Source: Robinsoniella peoriensis (GTDB lineage: Bacteria; Bacillota; Clostridia; Lachnospirales; Lachnospiraceae). Taken from it: a stretch of DNA of 64,000 bases. Both the position numbers and the translations under genes were made by a program. Under the pieces are notes generated by a model. It was not told the origin of the DNA. It saw only the letters and a program-made list of their open reading frames with translations, and made no database searches. Position 1 is the first letter of the stretch. Each line of letters opens with the position of its first letter. Below are positions 45,639-52,935 of the stretch, piece by piece. Location of the stretch: the NCBI RefSeq assembly GCF_000797495.1, contig NZ_JTGN01000005.1, forward strand, positions 305,107-369,106, in the 5' to 3' direction.

Positions 45639-47197
45639 AAAACTACACCGCCTCCTCCCAGCAAACCAAATATCAGAACAATGCCAAAGCAGACAACGAG
45701 AGTCGTTAATGCCAGCCTGACTACAAATGACTTCTTAAAATACCCATTTAACATCAGCAGATTCTTAATATCCATCATAGGTCCAAAAACCAGGAAACCC
45801 ATCATTGGCACAAAGGAAAACGTACCGGACATACTTCTGGCAACCACTGCATCCGACGAAGAACATAAGGATAACAAAAATGAAAGGGCAATCATAGCCA
45901 AAAGCGCAATTGGCAGGCTTATAGTCCCCAGCCCTTTCAGCCAACTCAAATCAGCCACCTGAAATACAGAAGAAATGAAGATTCCGATAATCAAATATTT
46001 CCCAACATTAAAAAACTCCATCTGGGAATGTCTGAAAAACAGTTGGACTTTACCAGAAATTCCTTTCTGTTCTCCGATCTCTTCGTAACATCCGCAGCTG
46101 CAGCAGCCAAAATCCTCAGCCCCTTCTTTTAAGATCTGCTGCGGTCTTTTCAGAAAAAAAGTAAGTCCAATTAAAAATGCACACAGCAGTCCCAACCCCA
46201 TCCGGTAGATTACAATCCGAATATCCAGGTTAAATGCATAGTAAGTAGACAACAGTACTACCGGATTGACCACCGGCGCTGCGGCCATAAAACAAATGGC
46301 TGCCTGTATGGGAACTCCCTTTTTCAGCAGGCTCTTGAAAACTGGTATAGAAGCGCAGTCGCAGACAGGCAGAAAAAATCCCCCCGCCATCCCAATGAAC
46401 ATTCCAAGTATGGGATTTTTCGGAAATACACGCTCCATCCAGCTCTGGGGCAAAAAGACCTGGATTGCCGAAGACAGCAGAACGCCCAGCAATAAAAACG
46501 GTACCCCCTGCAGGAATACTCCCATAAAAAGAGTAAGAATGGTGTTGAGTGGCAGCCCTTTTTGTTCCAGAAATGGTGCCGCCAGTATCAGACTCCCTAT
46601 TACCCCAATGCTGGCAGCCGCCGGAACATAGGGTGCCATTCTTTTTTTCTGAACCGTCTGCTTCATTTCCGGTTGAGAAAGCAGATGGACTTCCGATCTG
46701 GAAATACCGTGAATCTTCTGTTCAAACCTGCTTCTGTCCTCTCTGGTCTCTGCATTGCGAAGAAATGTCAGGTCACTGGCTGCCACCTGAGAAATTGGTG
46801 CTTCTCCGGTCTGCCCAAGCAGCATATCCGCCACAGGCACATCTGCCAGATAGATCACTTTTGCGATATGGAAAAGTTCGCCCATCCGAAGCTGCAGAAA
46901 AATACGTTCCAATTTTGAAAATGCCTCCATCCCATTCCATTCCACCCAGATTTCATCAAACTTCTGATGCTGCATTATCTGGCAGATTTCATCTGCAATA
47001 CGTTCAAAGGAATGCTCCAGTTCTTTTTTCGACCAGCCAAGAAGCTTGCAGTGCTGCTTGGCATACAATATCTGTTCCCCTTCTTCAAATTGCAGAACCA
47101 GTATTTCTTTTCTTCTGCAATGGCGAAGCATCTGGGATATGAATGTTGTTTTGCCGCTATCCAGGAAGCCGGCAACTACATATAAAGGTGTTGTCAT
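45635..47197 (-). CDS. Fusion of a CobW-like P-loop domain and a YraQ/DUF318-type permease
   Basis: The start is the ATG at 47195-47197, six bases after AGGAGG. Residues 1-175 form a G3E-like P-loop domain with Walker A GFLDSGKTT (10-18), like the neighbouring CobW GTPase. It lacks the CxCC metal motif, and an RNAE stretch stands where NKxD should be. Residues 190-520 are an eight-or-more-helix permease of the UPF0718/DUF318 family. It has CDC at 289-291 in a conserved FLPVCDCASIPV helix start and a cytoplasmic Cys cluster GCCSCGC (364-370). Such permeases are normally separate from GTPases. The gene is embedded in the zinc locus between znuB and the TIGR03943-like partner. Transport of a metal or metal complex is inferred. 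Confidence 0.87.
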   Translation of the reverse strand: MTTPLYVVAGFLDSGKTTFISQMLRHCRRKEILVLQFEEGEQILYAKQHCKLLGWSKKELEHSFERIADEICQIMQHQKFDEIWVEWNGMEAFSKLERIFLQLRMGELFHIAKVIYLADVPVADMLLGQTGEAPISQVAASDLTFLRNAETREDRSRFEQKIHGISRSEVHLLSQPEMKQTVQKKRMAPYVPAAASIGVIGSLILAAPFLEQKGLPLNTILTLFMGVFLQGVPFLLLGVLLSSAIQVFLPQSWMERVFPKNPILGMFIGMAGGFFLPVCDCASIPVFKSLLKKGVPIQAAICFMAAAPVVNPVVLLSTYYAFNLDIRIVIYRMGLGLLCAFLIGLTFFLKRPQQILKEGAEDFGCCSCGCYEEIGEQKGISGKVQLFFRHSQMEFFNVGKYLIIGIFISSVFQVADLSWLKGLGTISLPIALLAMIALSFLLSLCSSSDAVVARSMSGTFSFVPMMGFLVFGPMMDIKNLLMLNGYFKKSFVVRLALTTLVVCFGIVLIFGLLGGGGVVL

Positions 47198-47211
47198 AAT
47201 GCTCCTCCTTC

Positions 47212-48012
47212 CTATTTTTTTATCAGCGCTTTTCGAAAAACAATAATGACAAACCATACCACTTCCAAAAGTACGATTGTACCTCCCGGTTTCCAACCGG
47301 CATAATAGGAAAGTATTAATCCAGCAATTGTTGTTGACACCGCAACGATTACGGCCCACAGAAGGGCTTTTTTATAGCTTCGTCCCATCTGCATTCCGCA
47401 GGCTGCCGGCACCACCAGCATAGAAGAAATGATAAGCGCCCCCACCGTACGGGATGCTATCGATATGGTAAGCGCCGTCAAAACAGTAAACACAAAATTA
47501 ATCCTCTGAACCGGTACACCGGAAATACGCGCTGCATTTTCATCAAACCCTATGTAAAATAATTCTTTATAAAGTAGCAAAACCGTAATCAGCACAATCA
47601 GACTGATAACAGTAACCAGTACAAGTTCCTCCCTGCTGATCGCAACAATGCTGCCAAATAAAAAACTGCTGAAATTCGCACTGTTTTTTACAAACCCGGA
47701 CAATACCCCAGCTAAACCAATACCCCCGGACATAACAATTGCAATAGCCATCTCCGAATAGCGGGGCAGTTTCTTACGGATCCGCTCAATCCCCAGTGCC
47801 GCAGCCACGCATACCACTGCCGCACTCAGAACCGGATTGATACCAAAGATCAGGCCTGCTGCCACTCCTGCAAGTGAAGAATGGGAAAGGGCATCCCCGA
47901 TCATTGACATTCTTTTAAGCACAATTGTCATCCCAATACACGGGGTTATCAGCGCCAGCAAAATGCCTGCCAAAAAGGCTCTCTGCATAAAACTATATTC
48001 CAGTATACTCAT
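47212..48012 (-). CDS. znuB: Zinc ABC importer permease (ZnuB/AdcB)
   Basis: The 266-residue protein has seven to eight membrane helices, as usual for the ABC-3 metal permease family. It shows the family segments ALITPCIGMTIVLKRMSMIGDALSHSS and GFDENAA-x-ISG, given here only by their key parts: RMSMIGDALSHS (about 31-42) and DENAARISG. It overlaps the ATPase gene by 4 bp (ATGA), so the two are translated together. It moves Zn2+, or possibly Mn2+, into the cell. The zinc assignment rests on the Fur-family regulator, CobW GTPase and binding protein nearby. Confidence 0.92.
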   Translation of the reverse strand: MSILEYSFMQRAFLAGILLALITPCIGMTIVLKRMSMIGDALSHSSLAGVAAGLIFGINPVLSAAVVCVAAALGIERIRKKLPRYSEMAIAIVMSGGIGLAGVLSGFVKNSANFSSFLFGSIVAISREELVLVTVISLIVLITVLLLYKELFYIGFDENAARISGVPVQRINFVFTVLTALTISIASRTVGALIISSMLVVPAACGMQMGRSYKKALLWAVIVAVSTTIAGLILSYYAGWKPGGTIVLLEVVWFVIIVFRKALIKK

Positions 48013-48671
48013 TCTCTGATTTTCCCCTCTTTCATCTTAAGTATCCGATGCGCTCCAATACAGTCTGTGGTACTTCCATGGGTAACCAGGAATATCGTAA
48101 CTTTGCGGCTCAGATTAAGTTCCTTTAACAACCGGTAAAAATTCTTAACTGATTCCGCATCCATCCCTGCAGTGGGTTCATCCAGAACCAACAGCTCCGG
48201 ATTACCCACTAACGCCCGTGCCAGCATAATTCTTTGCTGCTGCCCTCCGGACAGTTCTCCAATCCGGTTCTTCATAAAACTCTCCATTCCAAGTTCCTCC
48301 AATGTTTTGCGTACACGATCCCGGTGCATTCTGCCCGGCAAACGAAATCTGCCAATCTGCAGATAAAGACCTGTCAGCATAATTTCTTCCACCGTTGCCG
48401 GAAAACTCTGGTTATGGCTAATACTGTTTTGCGGGACATAACCTATGCGGCCACCGGAAAAAACATGGGTTGTTTCCTTTTCGAATATTTCCACACGCCC
48501 TTCCTGGGGCTGTAATTCCCCCAGTAAAAGTTTTAATAGGGTACTTTTTCCACTTCCATTTTCTCCGGTAAGAAGCACATACTCCTCTTCCCCGATTTTT
48601 AAACTCAAATTTTTCAGAATCGGTACATCTGCATACCGAAAAGTGATATTATCCATGCTGACTATGTTCAT
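48009..48671 (-). CDS. znuC: Zinc ABC importer ATPase (ZnuC/AdcC)
   Basis: The 220-residue ATPase has Walker A GENGSGKST (36-44), the signature LSGGQQQR near 133, Walker B LLVLDEPTAG near 155 and the switch His in LVTHG. It powers the permease encoded next. AAGGAACGCTTC precedes the ATG. Its upstream neighbour is the binding protein gene, 45 bp away. All motifs are intact. Confidence 0.94.
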   Translation of the reverse strand: MNIVSMDNITFRYADVPILKNLSLKIGEEEYVLLTGENGSGKSTLLKLLLGELQPQEGRVEIFEKETTHVFSGGRIGYVPQNSISHNQSFPATVEEIMLTGLYLQIGRFRLPGRMHRDRVRKTLEELGMESFMKNRIGELSGGQQQRIMLARALVGNPELLVLDEPTAGMDAESVKNFYRLLKELNLSRKVTIFLVTHGSTTDCIGAHRILKMKEGKIRE

Positions 48672-48716
48672 GAAGCGTTCCTTCCTTACTATTATTTTTA
48701 ACTATTTAGCACACTT

Positions 48717-49769
48717 CTATTTTAAGGCTTCTTCCAGCGTTTTCAGATTGTCCCGCATTACAGAAAAGTAGTCCGCACCCGCCGAAAGCTCCTCATCGCT
48801 TAATCCTTCCAGCGGATTCAGAACTTCTGTCTTTGCTCCAATTTCGCTTGCAATTGTTTTTGCAACTTTTGGACTTACAAGCTCTTCAAAAAAGATTGTT
48901 TTAACATTGTTTTCCCTTGCAAACTGAATAATCTCATTCATTCTTGCCGGGTCCGGCTCGGAATCCGGCAAAAGACCTTCGATCCCAATCTGATTCAGTC
49001 CATACGCTTTACAGAGATACCCAAAAGCTTCATGCGCCGCAATCAGGTCTTTGCTTGCTGTTTTTGCAATTCCTTCTCTATACTCCTGATCCAGCTTTAT
49101 AAATTCCGCTGCATAAGTTTCATAATTTTTTTCATAGTAATCCTTGTTCTCCGGGTCTGTTGCCACAAAAGCATTTTTAATGTTCTCCATCTCCGATTTA
49201 GCATTCATCGGATCAAGCCATACATGAGGGTCGCAGCCAGAGTATTCTTCGGTTTCACCCTCGGTATTTATTTTGCCTTTATCATCGGTTTCACTCTCAG
49301 CGTCTGTCTTACCATCCCCCTCATGGCTGTGGGTTTCTTCCATGAGTTTTAATCCTTTCGACGCTTCTACGGTAGTCAGCTTCTGATTATCCAGTGATTC
49401 CAATATATTTTCTACCCAATGTTCCATACCGGCACCGTTGTAGACAAACACATCTGCGGTCTCTAATTCTCTGATATCCGTTGCTGCCGGCTCCCAGTCA
49501 TGAGGTTCTGTGCCTGCCGGTACCATATTAATAACTTCCACTTTGTCCCCGCCTATTTTTTTAGCAAAATCATACATGGGATAGAAACTCGCTATCACTT
49601 TTAACTTATCTCCGGCATTATTTTCATCGGTTTCCCCACTGGCATTGCTGTTTATCTGGTTAGCCATTTCTTTGTTCTCATCTGCCCCTATACTGCTTTG
49701 TTTTCCACAACCTGCGCAGCACAAAGAAACCGCCAGCGCAGACAGGATAATGTACACTGATTTTTTCAT
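48717..49769 (-). CDS. znuA: Zinc ABC importer binding lipoprotein (ZnuA/AdcA-like)
   Basis: The ATG at 49767-49769 (MKKSVYIIL) follows GGAGG by eight bases. The ~350-residue precursor has a lipobox CAGC and a cluster A-I metal-binding fold. The expected ligands are the His in GTEPHDWEP, the His in DPHVWLDP and the His in AHEAFGYL, with a final acidic residue near GADYF. Between the first two, an acidic and His-containing loop (HSHEGDGKTDAESETDD) probably helps capture zinc. It starts the znuACB block and lies behind a terminator-like hairpin that follows the small CxxC membrane protein gene. A TATAAT at 49790-49795 (minus) suggests its own promoter. Confidence 0.93.
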   Translation of the reverse strand: MKKSVYIILSALAVSLCCAGCGKQSSIGADENKEMANQINSNASGETDENNAGDKLKVIASFYPMYDFAKKIGGDKVEVINMVPAGTEPHDWEPAATDIRELETADVFVYNGAGMEHWVENILESLDNQKLTTVEASKGLKLMEETHSHEGDGKTDAESETDDKGKINTEGETEEYSGCDPHVWLDPMNAKSEMENIKNAFVATDPENKDYYEKNYETYAAEFIKLDQEYREGIAKTASKDLIAAHEAFGYLCKAYGLNQIGIEGLLPDSEPDPARMNEIIQFARENNVKTIFFEELVSPKVAKTIASEIGAKTEVLNPLEGLSDEELSAGADYFSVMRDNLKTLEEALK

Positions 49770-49822
49770 GATGAAATCCTCCATATTCAATTATAATTTT
49801 GGTAATTTGGTAAAATGGGCGC

Positions 49823-49867
49823 AAAAAAACAAGGTTTCTTTCTGCAAAAAGGCAGAATTCTCCCTTG
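49823..49867 (-). terminator. Rho-independent terminator between the small membrane protein gene and znuA
   Basis: CAAGG (49830-49834 region on the plus strand) pairs with CCTTG (49863-49867). An inner TTCTGC/GCAGAA stem lies between them. Read leftwards it ends in seven T (49829-49823). It separates the regulator unit from the importer unit, or attenuates between them. Confidence 0.75.
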
Positions 49868-49878
49868 CGTCCGCTGAT

Positions 49879-50202
49879 TTAATCGTTCAGCCTTACCTTA
49901 TAAGATATGAGTGTTTTTCTCTGAAAGAATTGATAAAATGACGGTATCATAGCGATAAATGCTGCTACAATACAAACTACGGAAGCAAAACAAATTATAG
50001 CACTTCCAATCTGATGAATCAGACTTTCTGCATGCTGTATTTCGGCACACACCGGACAGCTTTCACCTGTACATTGATGATGGATATTTTCTGCAATAAA
50101 AAAATTAGAGAGAAATAGAACGCTTAAAACAGCTGCAATCAGAAGAATGGCGGCAGCTTTTTTGTAGACTTCTTGAGTTTTATTATGCAGATTCATCATC
50201 AT
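49879..50202 (-). CDS. Small two-helix membrane protein with HHxC...CPxC motif
   Basis: The 107-residue protein has membrane helices at about 17-37 and 63-88. They are joined by an outside loop with His41, His42, Cys44, Cys49 and Cys52 (HHQCTGESCPVC) and His57. This is a good metal or thiol-redox site. It lies 42 bp after the Fur-family regulator and before znuA, so a part in zinc sensing or capture at the membrane is likely (inference). I know no characterised family, though similar short proteins seem to occur in clostridial zinc loci. AAGGAGGGAGAAATAACG precedes three ATG codons; the first is used. Confidence 0.8.
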   Translation of the reverse strand: MMMNLHNKTQEVYKKAAAILLIAAVLSVLFLSNFFIAENIHHQCTGESCPVCAEIQHAESLIHQIGSAIICFASVVCIVAAFIAMIPSFYQFFQRKTLISYKVRLND

Positions 50203-50244
50203 CGTTATTTCTCCCTCCTTTCAGATTGCATTTATTGTTCAGCT

Positions 50245-50649
50245 TCAGCGGCAATGACTGCAATAGCCATAGAGTGTCGTGTGCTGCTGATCCAGTTCAA
50301 AATGATGTTCTCTTAAAATATGGATGGAAAAATCCTCCATACAATCACATTTTAAAGGAACCGTTTGTCCACATTTCAGACAAACCAGTTTCCCATGATT
50401 CTGTTTATCTTCATCTCCTATATACCTATATTGAGCAGGGGAACCGTCCATAGATGGAATTTTAGTAACCATTCCTTCCTGGTGCAGCCGCTCCAGCATA
50501 CGATATAAAGTAGTCTGGCCTGCATGCATTCCCTCATTGCGCATATAATCCATAAATTGTTCAACTGTATAGAATTTCTCCTGGTTCGCTTTCAGACATT
50601 GCAGGATATTCTCCCTTTGTTTGGTCTGATACTGACCGCGTTCCCCCAC
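50245..50649 (-). CDS. zur: Fur-family metal regulator, probably Zur
   Basis: The 134-residue protein has an N-terminal winged HTH (about 10-75, TTLYRMLERL being the recognition helix). A metal-binding dimer domain has two CxxC pairs, Cys90/93 and Cys130/133, for structural zinc. His and Glu residues in HGKLVCLKC and REHHFELD give sensory sites. It starts with GTG behind AGAGGAAAACACG. The importer genes downstream make Zur the best label, although Fur and PerR share the fold. Its promoter carries the perfect palindrome TGAAAATCATTTTCA at the start site, suggesting autoregulation. Confidence 0.85.
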   Translation of the reverse strand: MGERGQYQTKQRENILQCLKANQEKFYTVEQFMDYMRNEGMHAGQTTLYRMLERLHQEGMVTKIPSMDGSPAQYRYIGDEDKQNHGKLVCLKCGQTVPLKCDCMEDFSIHILREHHFELDQQHTTLYGYCSHCR

Positions 50650-50680
50650 CGTGTTTTCCTCTTTTCTTCAAATATGAATT

Positions 50681-50723
50681 TGAAAATCATTTTCATTTTA
50701 TAGCAGATTGTATATTTTGTCAA
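50681..50723 (-). promoter_or_regulatory. Sigma-A promoter with a perfect 7-1-7 Fur-family box
   Basis: On the minus strand TTGACA (50718-50723), a 17-bp spacer and TAAAAT (50695-50700) form a strong promoter. TGAAAATCATTTTCA (50681-50695) follows directly, covering the expected start site. It has the 7-1-7 symmetry of Fur, Zur and PerR boxes. Confidence 0.85.
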
Positions 50724-50743
50724 CTGCTATTCTATAAATCTCA

Positions 50744-51010
50744 GGGATTTAGCTGAGAAAGGGACGCTTTGAAGATAGAGGTAGTGCACGGAAAGAGAAG
50801 GGGGCGGACCATGGCAGGCGTTTGGAAGGCTTACCGCAGAACTGGCATTTTCTAACCTTCCCGGTGAATGCCCGCGTGCCGCCAAAAAGCGCTTCGGAAA
50901 GGTTAGAAAATACCAGTTCTGCGGCCAGCTGACGGAGTCCATACAAGTTTCCCACTCCAATCTTGACCTGCACCATCTCCATCTACAAAGCATCCCCTTC
51001 TCAGCTAAAC
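50744..51010. mobile_element. MITE-like hairpin element (~267 bp) with imperfect terminal inverted repeats
   Basis: The two ends are inverted copies: TTTAGCTGAGAAAGGGACGC on the left and TTTAGCTGAGAAGGGGATGC read inward from the right. Similarity continues for about 40 bp. A second strong inverted pair lies near the middle: CCGCAGAACTGG(C/T)ATTTTC then TAACCTT at 50834-50859 and 50898-50923. The whole element can fold as one long hairpin. A solo end occurs at 29841-29889. No transposase frame is present, and no clear target duplication is seen. It sits between the zur promoter and the 3' end of an AraC gene. A 77-codon frame inside it has no support. Confidence 0.72.
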
Positions 51011-51016
51011 TGCTTC

Positions 51017-51916
51017 CTACTTTTTCACCATAATACTTTCTGCAGTATGCGGATCAATGATACCGCTCACAGGCGGAAGCACTCCCCTGTCCCTAAGTGG
51101 AGAATGTCCAAGGATTCTTTTATAAGCACGATAAAAAGCGGAATAATCTGCAAATCCTGAGGCGGCGGCCGCATCTGCCGCGCTGCACCCGTTAATCAGC
51201 AGCTGTTGGGCAAAGATCACCCGCTTTTGCACCAGGTAATCAAAAACCGTAGTCCCAACTGCCTTGCGGAAAACTCTGTTCAAATAATGTTTGCTCAGCA
51301 AAAATTTCTCAGCCAGATTATCCAGCGTAATTTCCTCTGAAAGATGGCGATTCAGATAAATTAAGATCTTTGTTGCCAGGTCATTGTCCAGATTATGCCC
51401 ATGAACTCCGCTTTCTTTACCGATTATGGCAACAATACGGCCAAGAACGGCTTCCATACCTATGGGGATTAGCTGTTCCTGAAGTCCGGACGGGCTTTTC
51501 ACATATTCACAGAGTGCCTGCAGGCAGGCATCCAGTTGAAATTGTCTTACATTTTCAAAATATATTTTCTGTTTTGGATTTTTCTCAAAAGCTTGAAATA
51601 CCGATAATAATAGCCTTCGATGTTCAATGGAGATAATATCCGGATGAAAATGAAGCGCATATCTCCGGTAATGGCTGTCGGAATTAATTTTTACTCCATG
51701 AAATACATGGGGCGACAGCAAAAGAAGGCTGTGGGAAGTAAGGCAATATCGCTGTCCTTCCACCAGGTAGTCCGCATCTCCTTCTACAAAGTAAAAAATC
51801 TCGTAATAATTGTGACAATGCAGATCATACTGATCCGTCATATACTGTGTATCACTATAGCCGACATTGATCAGTTCCAGATAACGGCTGTCCTGTTCTT
51901 TTTCATTTTCTGGCAT
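51017..51916 (-). CDS. AraC family regulator with cupin sensor
   Basis: The 299-residue protein has an N-terminal cupin (about 20-110, with HCHNYYEIFYFVEGDADYLV) and a double HTH at about 180-275 (DNLAEKFLLSKHYLNRVFRK, then ADYSAFYRAYKRILGHSPL). The start follows GGGAGGTTATAAA. It is divergent from the operon of two TIM-barrel and two dehydrogenase genes and probably controls it in response to a sugar. The stop codon lies 7 bp from the end of the hairpin element, so the element may supply its transcript end. Confidence 0.93.
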   Translation of the reverse strand: MPENEKEQDSRYLELINVGYSDTQYMTDQYDLHCHNYYEIFYFVEGDADYLVEGQRYCLTSHSLLLLSPHVFHGVKINSDSHYRRYALHFHPDIISIEHRRLLLSVFQAFEKNPKQKIYFENVRQFQLDACLQALCEYVKSPSGLQEQLIPIGMEAVLGRIVAIIGKESGVHGHNLDNDLATKILIYLNRHLSEEITLDNLAEKFLLSKHYLNRVFRKAVGTTVFDYLVQKRVIFAQQLLINGCSAADAAAASGFADYSAFYRAYKRILGHSPLRDRGVLPPVSGIIDPHTAESIMVKK

Positions 51917-52082
51917 TTTATAACCTCCCTCAACCGTAACATAAAAATACTATAAAACATCAGAGCGATATTTGCAATATAATCGACTCTTCAGGCAATG
52001 GTATTTTTATTATAAATAGGCTATAGTTTCTTCAAAGCTCCGGTAAACAAAAATAAAAACACCGGACAGAAAGGATATTATT

Positions 52083-52841
52083 ATGATAACAGGAGCACAG
52101 CTTTATACCGTCAGAGATTATATCCAAACGGAAAAAGATTTTACATTTACAATTAAGAAAATAGCAGCCATGGGCTATACAACGGTGCAGATATCTGCGA
52201 TCGGCAAGGATATTCCTGCTGAGCGGATACGGGAAGTGTGTGATGAAGCAGGTTTGGAGATCGTTTTAACCCATAATAGTGCTGACCGGATTCTATATGA
52301 TACGGATGCACTGATTGCAGAACACAATCTGATGGGCTGTAACTATATCGGGCTGGGCTGTATGCCGGACAAATACCGCAGTACAGACTGGATTTCTCAT
52401 TTTGCCGATGATTTTCTGGAACCTGCTAAAAAAATTGCTGCTGCCGGAAAACTCTTTATGTACCATAACCACAACTTTGAATTTGAAAAACTGGGACAGA
52501 AGCGTATCCTGGAATATCTTCTGGAAGCCTTTGCGCCGGATGAACTGGGCATTACGCTGGATACTTACTGGGTCCAGGCTGCAGGCGGTGACGTATGCCA
52601 CTGGATTACGAAATTAAAAGACCGTATTCCCTGCGTCCACCTGAAAGATATGGCAGTTGATCATGGTACTGCTGTCATGGCACCGGTAATGGAAGGAAAC
52701 CTAAACTTCACTCAGATTCTGCAAACCCTTGAACATACAAACTGCAAATATCTGCTGGTGGAACAGGATATCTGCCAGACCGGCCCCTTTGACTGCCTGC
52801 AGAAAAGCTATGACAATCTTGCTGCTGCAGGTTATCGTTAA
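52083..52841 (+). CDS. Sugar phosphate isomerase/epimerase (xylose-isomerase-like TIM barrel)
   Basis: The 252-residue single-domain TIM barrel shows the usual metal-site layout of this superfamily. It has a His in MYHNHNFEF (near 132), an Asp in ITLDTYWV (near 161), a His in VHLKDM (near 190) and a late Glu in LLVEQD (near 226). Members interconvert or cleave keto-sugars and related compounds with a divalent metal; the substrate here is unknown. GAAAGGATATTATT precedes the ATG. It is the first gene of a four-gene operon with two dehydrogenases and another TIM barrel, a grouping found in 3-keto-sugar pathways. Confidence 0.9.
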   Translation: MITGAQLYTVRDYIQTEKDFTFTIKKIAAMGYTTVQISAIGKDIPAERIREVCDEAGLEIVLTHNSADRILYDTDALIAEHNLMGCNYIGLGCMPDKYRSTDWISHFADDFLEPAKKIAAAGKLFMYHNHNFEFEKLGQKRILEYLLEAFAPDELGITLDTYWVQAAGGDVCHWITKLKDRIPCVHLKDMAVDHGTAVMAPVMEGNLNFTQILQTLEHTNCKYLLVEQDICQTGPFDCLQKSYDNLAAAGYR

Positions 52842-52935
52842 AACAATCATCCCGGGGCGTGTCTGGAAAATCATTTTATCACTCTGACACATCCCAACCT
52901 CCGTAAGAAGTGAAAAATAAAATGAGGAATAGAAT

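Noticed and set aside
50749..50982. A 77-codon minus-strand frame inside the hairpin element, containing a CxxC-like KCQFCGK stretch
   Set aside because: It is built from the inverted-repeat arms, has no ribosome site, and its end matches the solo copy at 29841-29889, which is clearly non-coding; coincidence of the repeat.
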